Source: Kalmusia sp. IMI 367209 (taxonomy: Eukaryota > Ascomycota > Dothideomycetes > Pleosporales > Didymosphaeriaceae). Taken from it: a stretch of DNA of 64,000 bases. The first letter of the stretch is position 1, and each line of letters opens with the position of its first letter. Shown piece after piece: positions 54,673 through 64,000 of this stretch. The stretch is taken from the NCBI GenBank assembly GCA_027946365.1, contig JAPEUQ010000008.1:806001-870000 (forward strand), in the 5' to 3' direction. The position numbers and the translations under genes were made by a program. Below the pieces are notes generated by a model that was given only the letters and a program-made list of their open reading frames with translations, was not told where the DNA came from and ran no database searches.

Positions 54673-57042
54673 CATCACGTATATGCAAGAAATATTTTTC
54701 CAGGGGCTCTTTTCTCGGTCTGGCTTGCTGTCTAAAATGAGTGCATTGTTTTTTGTTCCGTCCTGTAGGGGCCCACTGACAAGCCTCCAATTACTTGAGT
54801 AGGCAGAATAGGGAATCTGCATATATTTTTGTGACATACCAAGCCTTTGCTCGTTTGAGCACTGGCCAATGACCTGTTGCGCCTTATGTTCTTCTCCGCA
54901 ATTTACCCCGGATCGACATGATCGAATCGGACTGTGTTCACCCGAGAACAATAACAAAGTGCGCGACGTGAGTAAACTTACATGAGAAACACGAGAGTGA
55001 TGCAAGCCAAGAAAGAGAGGTGATAATTGCGATAGTGGCAGCCTGTCCTTGTCGAAGTCGTCAAAGTAGCGTGTTGGAAGGGGTACCAAGAACGCCGAGG
55101 CGCGCGACTATATACGCAAAACGCACCTTCGATGTTGTAATTCTCCGGTTTCTTAGGCCAAGCTTTGCGTTTGATTGAAAGCAGATTACATTTTCCTATA
55201 GTCTGATCCCACAAATCGCAAGGATTGCTCTCTTCAATGCCGATATAATGGTGCAAACTGCCACATCTCAAGATGGTATTGTTAAAGACATAGATTGCAC
55301 GAACAAAATGTAAGCACATATAGAAAATAAATCGCACTTACTGTCGCCACCTTTATCACGACTTTAAAATCAAGAAAGCGGGAGGGGAACCGCTGCTATC
55401 TTTCTTGGGTTACTATCCTTCAAAACTACATACAAGGTTTCGATGCTTAGTAATGCACATATATATAGAAAATTAAATATCGAACTCGCGTGAGATGATG
55501 TAGTAGCCTAATCGAATTGTTCTATGCAGATCTACTAAGAGATGTGCGTAACAAACAAATCACGATAAATTGGTCACTCATTCATCAAGACAAGGCTATA
55601 GAGCGGCTGCTGGATATCTGTGATCTTAGGGCAGCGGTGCAAGAAACTACTAACTTGAACTGTCATGGGCCCTAGGTAAGACGAAGGCAATGGCATCTCA
55701 TCTTCATCGTCTCATTTTCGGCAATGTAGTATGTGATCTCAGAGATAGCTACGGTTCTCATCCATTACTTTCTGCTCGCAGACATTCCACCATGGTTTGT
55801 AAGAATCTTTGACCGATGACAAACAGAAACCTGGAGGACGTTTTAGGTATCTGGATTCTGGATTGCTTATGCATGACTGCCGAAGGACTGGTACATGTGA
55901 GGAAATCTAGTGAGTTCTATAGACACAGAATATGCTTTTGATGGTACATAGTGGTTTGTAGTTACATTTGGCTGCAAGATCGTTGTAGTACCAAATATAA
56001 AGTGGAACTCTAGGAAACGATCAGTCGGTGCGGATTAGACCGGAAGAGCCATCCGTGTTTGTGGGTGAGATTTTGAAAACAATCAGTCGGTGTGATGTGG
56101 CTCCGAGGAACATCGGTTGTGAAACCTTCACGCAATTGTGCTTTTGCGTCACGACCATTTGCGCGATTAGATGATAAGCACGAATCGTGTTTCACATGGA
56201 ATCGAATTCAGTATTTTGCCATGGGAATCGAATTCTTGACTCACGGTAGGAAGAGTCAATTCCTAAGTACGGCACGTACCTTGCCGCTCTATGTTTATAA
56301 CCGCCCAAAATACCATATAGTTTCAAGCAGAAACAAAGGAATGCGAATCACCATTCTATAAATGTACGGTTTCTAAATTTGCGCCGCCACACCCGCATAC
56401 ATATGGCGAAACGCAACATGCCCGTCTTACCTCATCATTGCAAGCGCTTCGAGCAGCGACCGACCACAAGGCCCCGTTACACAATCGCCGCATTCGGCAC
56501 AGTCAGCTCTGCGCCACAAACGCTCCCACGCTCGATCGTTCATCTGAATCAACACACCCCCATCTGCGACAATATTCCACTAATGCGGCACCACAGTTAG
56601 ATTGGCCCGCATACGAGTTCCGCTGCGATAGCGGGAGCGTGCAGTCATCTCGCATCGGCAAGCTTCTGAGCAACAGGATGCGAATATGTGGTGGAAGGCT
56701 AGGCGCTCTGGGCACTTTAGCAGATAGATTGCGTTGAGATGTTGGTGCGGGAACGTAGATTGTTGTACTTTGCTCGCATAGTGAGGTATATGGAGGAATG
56801 ATGATATCAGCAAGGCGCTTGTGAGTGAATAGAGCGGAAAGGAAGGGGTTAAAGCAGCGCGGGACATTGAAAGAGCTGTTTTCGGTGGATGGTGTTTGAA
56901 AGAGACGTGGAGGTGCCTGCGCTTCCGGGTGGCGCTAGCGAGGATTAGGTATGGCGTGCGCACTAAGTTTACCCGCGTGAGGCTGCAATCAGTGTCTCGG
57001 CAACCTCACGACACTCCACCAATTGAGCCAGAAGCCATCGCA
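54673..57042. other. A/T-rich divergent intergenic region, no gene seen
   Basis: 2.4 kb between the divergent beta-helix and RUS genes. The central part (about 55100-56100) is clearly A/T-rich. Frames here are short and without domains. Confidence 0.5.
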
Positions 57043-59135
57043 ATGACTTCCTTAGAGCACCTCGAGTTGATTGAGCGGGATGAGGCGGGAATCATCACCA
57101 CCACTTATATCGAATCGGCAGCCGGCAAGGGGAAAGAGCAGGGTTGAGGTGGTTGTGTGTCTCAGCAGACCTAGGCCGTATCCACGCTCAGACGACTGAC
57201 TGCTATAGCGTCCGAAAGAAAGCAAAAGCTATGCACAACAGCTGCTCGACGTATTTCTTCCCGCAGGCTATCCGCATAGTGTGACGGAGGACTACATACA
57301 GTGCGTTCACCAGTTGTTGCTTGAGGCAGGTGTGAAGACAAGCGATTGTCTCTGCATGTCATCGGTAGTGTCGCGGGCTGATCTCTACTCCCGCGATCAA
57401 CAGGTACCAGATCTACGTGCGTACATCCTCACGCCGCTTAGAGCCCCCTCAGAGGCTAGTCTTTGACAAATTCTTCCCCAATTAGGATTCCCTCCAAGCG
57501 TTCTCTTCGTCGATTGCGGGTCTACTCTCCTCACGCGCTGTCCTTGAAGGTGAGTTAAGGATATCGATTCATTTATGCACAGTCCGTGTCTTCAATATAC
57601 TGGACAATGAAGTCATAAGCGAGACGGGTACCATGGCCCTGGATCCGTGTCCTCAGACACACAACACCAGGATCGAGATTGCTTCCGCATGACCGTACAT
57701 CCCCGTCTTCGCCGGATTAGCAAACCATCTGTCCGTAGGCCGGATCGTCAATTGCCTCGGAAGATAATTTGTGACAGCTAACTGATGGAACAATAGGCGT
57801 TGGGGTTGGCGATGCATCGGCGTCGCCTACCGCCGCGTTGCTGCTCTCAGTGCTGCAAGAGTCCATGGGGAGAATAGCGACAATCCTCTTCGCGCATAGA
57901 CTGGGCACATCGCTCGAGCCAGAGTGCAAGATGTACCGCCTTGCGGCAGACGTCTTCAACGACGCAGCTATGATCCTAGACTGCCTGTCGCCGGCGTTCC
58001 CCAAAACAGCCAGAGTTCTGATATTATCGTTCTCAAGCGTCCTTCGGTCCTTATGCGGAGTTTGTGCGGGATCGTCAAAGGCTAGCTTATCTTCTCATTT
58101 CGCGAAACGTGGAAATCTGGGAGAGTTGAACGCTGTATGTCGTTGCTGCGGTTTGTGGGAGTGATGGATGGCGTGATGTCCATATCGATACCTGGACCAT
58201 TTCATCTACCCACACACGTGTGAAATACAACATGATAAGCTCAGTGCTGATCGGTTTACAGAAAGACTCTAGCCAGGAAACGGTAATTTCGCTGCTTGGC
58301 ATGTTGGTAAGACCTCCAAGCCTCTCTAATGAGTGGTCCAATTTCACCGGTCGCAATCGATGTCACCATCTCCAGCCTGGTCCATGCCGACGTTCACTAA
58401 ACGATCTGTTAGCTAATTAGTACACAGGCTGGTAGCATAGTGGTATCCTGGGTGTCCACACCAATAGCGACCTGGAGTATGCTCATTGGCTTGCTGTCAA
58501 TACACTTGGCGACAAATTACGCTGCGGTAAAAGCCGTCAGCATGCGCAGCTTGAATCGGCAACGTGCCAACATAGTGCTGAGCAACCTTCTGCGGGATGG
58601 TCGAGTCCTGTCACCTTCCGAAGTCTCCGTGCAGGAACGGATCTTTGAGCATGACGGAGTACTGCGTTGGACTGATGATAGCATCATCGGCCACTGCAGT
58701 ATTGGGGTGCCACTAGAGAGTATGCTCAGCCGTATGGGGCAAAGCCACAAACGATCAGGATCGCTGGATCTGCAAGCCATCAAATTGTCCGATCTCGTGC
58801 GGCTCTACCAAGACGAAGCATATCTGCTTTGGTCTATTGGGTCCGATGCTGTAATCATCTTGAAGCAAGGCTGCACTCCGTTGGATCAACTCAAGGCGTG
58901 GACCCAGGCCCTGTTGCTCGCCCGCCAGGGAAGCACGAGTCGTAAGCTTGGAGCCGCTGAGCATGACACATCAGGCGACCGGCTGGCTGAGCTCAGATTC
59001 GCCTTGGAAGAAGCGCACAAAGTGTTCAGCACTTGCGAAGTGAAGATGAGAGATGCTGGCTGGGATCTGGATATTGCTGCCCTAGAAACACGGGCCAGCA
59101 AGCGGATAGAACTGGGGACGAAGAAGATAACGTGA
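57043..59135 (+). CDS. RUS (root UVB sensitive, DUF647) family membrane protein, with a probable +1 shift in exon 1
   Basis: Seven exons: 57043-57154, 57209-57300, 57404-57416 (13 nt), 57486-57549, 57797-58134, 58262-58306 and 58428-59135, about 456 aa. RUS/DUF647 proteins are conserved from plants to animals; their molecular function is unclear. Seen: DVFLPAGYPHSVTEDY; YQIYDSLQAFSSSIAGLLSS built across the 13-nt exon; VLQESMGRIATILFAHRLG; ADVFNDAAMILDCLSP; SSKASLSSHFAKRGNLGELN then KDSSQETVISLLGML; and SIVVSWVSTPIATW with a TM-rich end. Exon 1 reads MTSLEHLELIERDEAGIITT... to CAG at 57141, then needs one G dropped from the GGG at 57141-57143 to reach VEVV and the GTGTGT donor. From exon 2 on, all phases close. 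A lost splice alternative was looked for and not found. Confidence 0.87.
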
Positions 59136-62100
59136 GACGGTCGTCGATCCGACTTTTCTGTTTGCGAGAGCAACTTGCCAGCACGCAATATCTGTCTAGC
59201 AAGGTGGATCCATCACTATCTAAGGTTTTGCGGTAGCCTGATGTCGGACATGTTTCCTAGTCGTGGCACGCGGCTCGGAGCGTATTGATCGACGACAGCA
59301 TTGTCCCACGCTCCCCATGTTTTGCGGCAAGCACCGTGAGTCCTGACTGATTGAACCCAAACCAAAGTCCAAACCCCCACACGTCACACTGTTAGAGACA
59401 GACGCGATCCACCTGTCACGTTTCACTCTGGATAAGTGTGCGGATAGCTGATCCGAAAGACAGGCTGAAGATTGTTAGGAGCCGTGGCCTCAAAGTCCGG
59501 CCGGCAGCAACGCTGGATCGGGCGAGCAAAATCCTCCTCCCGGAGTTCTGGTGCGGCTTGTGCAAGATCCTAAAGGCGTCGTGTTGGCTGCAGCATCCCA
59601 CGCAACGCACGGCAAACATCATCTTGTACGCTATCATGCGCGCCCAGCAAGAAGAAGGCAACGGCGGCGGCGTTTGCGGGACCACATCAGATGAATTGTC
59701 GGAGTGCGTTGTGTTAGGTTGTATTGTGATTATTAGAATAGAGTGGCGTGTGCCAGGGGGTCAAGCATCCTAATGAGATCTCCGGTTGTTGATGCGGCTA
59801 AAAGCGAGCCAACGAGGCGGTGAGGCGGGAGAATCGCATCGCGATGCCTGCGACAGAACGAACAAACTCCACAATCTGCGTCATGTGGGCGTGATGGGCG
59901 GAAAAGAGATTTTCTGTTGTACTTTCCTGGACAGTCTAGCATCGCTTACTGTCGGATGGATCGAGCATGGAATGGTCCAGGCAGAGAAAAAAAAATTAGT
60001 GATGTGGCTTCAGGAAGAGGCTCTTGCATCGTGGGAGCTCGGGCGTAGAGCTGCCGAGGGAGGCGCTCGCGTGGTCACGCAAACGGACACAGTGCCCGTG
60101 TTGGTGTTGGAACACGAAAGCGAGCGGCTGATTAAGACGACGAGCACGATGGGGCCTCAGGCGCACGTCTCCTGATTCGGATCTGGCAATCTTCTAGAAG
60201 AGATTTCGAATTTTCTGTGCATGGAAAGTCGGCGCACGGTGATGACTGTGGAACAGGGGGTTTGGTGAAACGTCAGCACTCACAACGCGGGTCGCCCCTT
60301 TTTTTTCGCGCCGCGCAAAGCACGGAGTGGGCACCCAGGAGGGGCAGATGGGACGATAGCGCCGGCTCCGGTGTTGCTCATGAGTGCGTGGTTTAGGAAG
60401 GCGGGCGGTGCGGCATCGAACGACGTGTGGGCTGCTGTTGAAGGCAGTGTTGGGTTGCGCGCTCAACAGCCGTGTGCTGTGCTGTACGCCAAGAGTGCGC
60501 GCGCGCGAGGACGGCGGCAGGGATGCATCTCGGGTGGATCTGCGTGGTGTTGAGTGCTGTCGCTCGGGCCCATTTCATTACCGTAAGATTCAGAGTCAGC
60601 GGGGCGCCTCAGGCAGAGATGGGGGGAAGAGAGAAGGGCTCGCATGTGCCATGGCCCCAGCGGTAGGGCGAGAGTCAGCGAGGTGAAGAGACGTGAGTGG
60701 TGCACGGAGCGTGGGCTGGGCTGGGCGTGTATGGAATGGGCATGGGGGAGGCTGCAACTGGCAAGGCTTCGCAGACAGGGAGCTGCTGGCCTCGCGTGTT
60801 GGAGAGAGAGCGAGCCTGTGAAGGGCGAGGGCCCCGTGGCAAGGCGCGCGTTGGCGTCAGGCAATGGGAGGGGGAGCGAACTCTCTAGGCGGGGAGAGCT
60901 CGCATCTCGCGCAGCACTGCATGCAGTCTTGATGGCATCATCGGTCTCGCGAGCGTCTTCTTTGTCCTCGCAGAACAGCAACTGCTCAATGCAACCGCGG
61001 GCGCCCGGGCGGACAAAGAGGGACAGCATCGCCATGTCGACGGTCGGTTGGCCTGCCTTTGGCGGTCGTAGGCCGCTTTAGCGGTTGCGACGCTGGCTGG
61101 GGGGTGCCTCTTCACCACGGGCAGCATTTTGGCCGACACGGTGGACTTTCCGCAGGCGTGCAAATGGAGCCACGGCGGGCTCTGCGCGCCAAAGAGGCAG
61201 TCGACAAAAAAGAATGGGCCTGCGCGTCTCTGCGGACTCTATAGGGGACGGGGGCTTCCACTCTGGCGGCGCAAAGCATACGGAGCATACAGCGCAATAG
61301 GGGGGAAGCGTCGGCCGCCCGGACGTAATTTTGGGGCCTGGTTCGACGACGTACGAGCCGGCGACAGACGAGAAACAGATATTGCATATGCCGTTATTTG
61401 TGATGCGGCAGCCCTGGACGACGACGACGACGACAACGACGGCACGCCGGCCGCCGCCGCGCAGGGCTGGAGGAGGGCGTGAGAGGGCGTGTCTTCGTGT
61501 CTTGGTGTCTTGGTGGGCAGCGTCCGCGGACCCAGCATTTCGCGCTCGCTGTTGTCGGTCCATGTCGTCGACGCGGCGGCTGCAACAGAGAGGGCCGTGT
61601 GAGCTTACGCTTCGTCTGGCGCTGGGCTGGTGGCGACAAGGGCCCATTTCTTTTGCGTAGCGTTTCAGCAGGGGGCAGCGTTAGGGCGTGCGCTAGAATT
61701 CTTCCATCCTCGTTCGACGCCGGCCGCCGCCCAATGGCCATTCACCGCGCTCCTGCCGCTTTAAGGGCACCCCTCCCCGGGCGCTCCTTCCTCAGCCCGG
61801 CTCTGCTACTGTGACTCTCGTCTGTCTGCTCGGTCGCTCTCTGACAGTGCGCCATTCCTCTTTCCCTTCCACCATCCCAACCCACTCACTCTACAACGAA
61901 CGTGCTCAACCTACCTGGCCCACGCTGACCTGCCCCGTCCGCCAGTCCATAACCAAAACGACGCCTGCACCAAACGCACCAGCCAGCACCCACTGACTCC
62001 TGCACCATCCCGCTCCTCAAAATCACGCTGAGCCGCACCCCGGGGCAGCCTCCTCTGCCGTTGCGTCCCACCTGCTGTCTCACCACACCCAAGTCACAGC

Positions 62101-62656
62101 CGTCCACTCTCTGCGCCCCAACCTGCAGCCAGTCTCTGTGTGCATCTGTGTGTGTGTGTCTGCACTCAAATACGCTCCCGATCGCACGCCCGCGCCTCCC
62201 TGCACCCCATCCCGACCGTCTGTGACCCGTCGTATATAGGTGTGCAACACACCCCAAACGCCCCCCTCGATCGACCGTCGACCGCCTGCATCTTCTGCCC
62301 GACTGCCAGCAAACGCTCGCTTCTGCCGTGCCGCCCTTCGAGAAGACGCACCAGAAATCAGGCAAACACAAGCATCCTGTGCGAGTCCGGATTACGCCTA
62401 GCCGCAGCTCGCGAACGCCCACGACAGCGACTCCCTCCCCGTTGCACTCCAGTACCGCCTGTGCCCTCGATGACCCTGTCGCTGCGATAACCTCCGTCCA
62501 CGCCATCGCCTTGCCACTGGGTTCTGTCGAACCTTGTGCTACCCACCCGTCAAGCTGGCGCAACAATTTCGCCCTCAGTGCTGTTCCTGCGAAAGCCTTG
62601 ACAGAGAGGGTAGAAATAGCGCCCGTCGGGTGTACAAACAACTGCGGAGAAGCATT
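59136..62656. other. Gene-poor interval; 3' end is the RGS gene promoter and leader
   Basis: 3.5 kb with no supportable gene. A (GAC)6 run lies at 61417-61434, G-rich plus-strand sequence at about 60590-60900, and GT-rich sequence at 62142-62160. From about 61740 to 62650 the plus strand is strongly C/T-rich, a long leader typical of regulatory genes. Long minus-strand frames (60463-61035, 61886-62641) are composition artefacts. Confidence 0.5.
62470..62490 (+). promoter_or_regulatory. Upstream ORF in the RGS gene leader
   Basis: ATG at 62470 with six codons and TAA, 167 nt before the RGS start. It appears to be the only ATG in the ~850-nt C/T-rich leader before 62657, so it may affect translation if transcribed. 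Transcript start is unknown. Confidence 0.4.
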
Positions 62657-63878
62657 ATGACCTCGCGGAAGGCCGGAGCCCCATTATCAATACGGACCTC
62701 GTCCTCCACCGCCTCGTCGCCCACCTCGTCGACGGCTGAGCCTGACGACGAAGACGTCAAGATGTCCATGACCGATTACCACCCACCATCGCGGCCGCTG
62801 ACCGTATCAATACCACGCAGCATCACCTCCGCCTGCAACCGGAGACCCAACCTCTCAGAGATCCTCGCCAACACCGCACCGCCGCCCTACACACTCAGCT
62901 CCTTCATGGCTTTCCTGTCACAAAATCACTGCTTGGAGAACCTCGAATTCACAATGGACGCCTCCCGATACCGAAAACACTTCTCAAAGATGGTCAACCG
63001 CCACCCTGGCACGCCCATCTCACCTCTTTCTGACGAATGTGCCTACGTGTTGATGCTATGGAGACGATTGATAGATGCCTACATTCGCGAGTCCGGCCCT
63101 CGAGAGGTTAGTCTTCCCCCTTCCAAACATCGACCTCGGATGCCCTTGATTCTAATATGAACAGGTCAACCTGCCTGCTGATGTGCGCGATACGCTGCTC
63201 AATCTCTCCGACTCTTACGTGCCGCCTCATCCATCAGCGCTGGATGAGGCCGTCGCGAAGATCTACGAGCTCATGGAAGAGAGTGTCTTGGTCTCATTTT
63301 TGAACTCGGCATCACCCATGAGTGCCTACCCATCGACAGTCAGCCACGACGGTCACGACTCCAGCGTGACCCGTTCCTCCACTCGTAGCTACGACGAACG
63401 CACCCTCTACCACCCCCGCACGCAAGCGAACCCTGTTCACCAACGTGCTTCTGCACCATCTTCGCTCACCTCCAACTTCATGCATGCACGCCCCTTCTCA
63501 CACTCTCGCTTTCACTCGCAACCAGCCACATCAGCCTCGCCTTCCTCTCGCGCTCCGCTCAGCTATGCTAGTGGGAGCGACGCGTTGACGGACGATTCCA
63601 GTAGTGGAAGTCCCTCTGGGATGAGCGACCCCCTGACCCCACCAGGAACGCCGCCGATGAGCGACTACCCGATGACGGATTTCCAGCAAGCATACTACGA
63701 AAACGGATCAAACAGCGGTACCCCTAGTCCCAGGGCCAGCCGTGGCGAGCACACCGGTCTGGCCAACGCGACACGGGACAGCTGGAAGCGAGTGAGCAGC
63801 AAATTATGGCCAAAAAAGAGAAGCGGCGGCCAGCTGAGAGAGGAAGAGCAGGGAGTAGTCGAAGGAGGGCTATTCTAA
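62657..63878 (+). CDS. RGS-domain regulator of G-protein signalling
   Basis: Two exons, 62657-63106 and 63165-63878, giving 387 aa; the intron is 58 nt, phase 0. RGS proteins speed GTP hydrolysis by G-alpha subunits and so dampen growth/development signalling. Seen: RRPNLSEILANTAPPPYTLS then FMAFLSQNHCLENLEFTMDA, the start of the RGS box (about residue 65-110); RRLIDAYIRESGPREVNLPA over the intron; and HPSALDEAVAKIYELMEESV closing it near residue 198. The last ~190 residues are Ser/Pro-rich, ending in basic KLWPKKRSGG. It is closest in layout to the small fungal RGS proteins with a single N-terminal RGS box (RgsA/Rgs2 class), an assignment from memory. Start at 62657 is the first in-frame ATG. 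Confidence 0.92.
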
Positions 63879-64000
63879 TTCGATTCGACTATTTTGCATC
63901 CTGGATTTTCTTCTCCATTACGATCCACGCTGGGACTGGATCGACGCAAAACGATTACGACGGTGCGATATCAGAGCGACTTGCATCTTGCATTGGGCTG

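Noticed and set aside
60463..62641. Minus-strand frames of 190 and 251 codons
   Set aside because: G/C- and C/T-biased leader sequence gives long open frames; no domain or ATG context support.
1..64000. CRISPR array, tRNA/rRNA genes, intact transposon, secondary-metabolite cluster
   Set aside because: Looked for by eye on both strands; none of the expected repeats, motifs or large synthase/transposase frames is present.

Overview
The window is a chromosomal segment of a filamentous ascomycete (Pezizomycotina). Protein content and gene architecture suggest Dothideomycetes, but that rank is inference. The evidence is: compact genes with many short introns (mostly 45-70 nt) that have GTRNGT donors, CTAAC/CTGAC branch sites and YAG acceptors; a HET (heterokaryon incompatibility) gene; a fungal rhodopsin-like membrane protein; nuclear-encoded mitochondrial proteins with presequences (complex I PSST subunit, ornithine carbamoyltransferase); and fungal housekeeping genes. 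All splice models below were made by reading frames and splice sites by eye; none is backed by transcripts.

Layout. 0-0.8 kb: the Ser-rich tail of a gene cut by the edge. 2.4-9.2 kb, accessory-looking: an APC-family amino acid/GABA-type permease, a rhodopsin-like 7TM protein, a GNAT acetyltransferase and a broken reading frame. 10.0-12.6 kb: a HET-domain gene that appears dead (in-frame stop plus frameshift). 13.8-15.1 kb: a secreted astacin-like metallopeptidase. 15.5-31.1 kb is a dense housekeeping block: PPR mitochondrial protein, Cwf18 splicing factor, RS-rich zinc-knuckle protein, R3H-SUZ RNA-binding protein, complex I PSST/20-kDa subunit, Tca17/TRAPPC2L, AFG1-like ATPase and ornithine carbamoyltransferase. 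Several neighbours are divergently transcribed from 330-680 bp shared promoters. 31.5-34.4 kb: a conserved membrane-anchored protein carrying eight inferred single-base indels. 34.4-62.6 kb is gene-poor: YVH1, a C2H2 zinc-finger protein, VFA1, a TatD nuclease, a small possible membrane protein, a secreted pectin-lyase-fold protein and a RUS (DUF647) family gene. These are separated by 2-5 kb stretches with microsatellites and no supportable genes. 62.7-63.9 kb: an RGS-domain G-protein regulator.

Functional links. The mitochondrial theme in the dense block (PPR protein, complex I PSST, AFG1, OTC) and the RNA theme (Cwf18, zinc-knuckle/RS protein, R3H-SUZ) are notable, but nothing in the sequence shows they form one system; ordinary eukaryotic gene order is the default. 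YVH1 (ribosome maturation), TRAPP (vesicle tethering) and VFA1 (ESCRT/Vps4) are independent housekeeping genes. I found no CRISPR array, tRNA, rRNA, intact transposon or secondary-metabolite cluster, and I cannot defend a claim of a wholly new system. The strongest second-look items are the broken HET locus, the indel-riddled 31.5-34.4 kb gene, the RUS gene with a 13-nt exon and a likely +1 shift, and the astacin-type protease.
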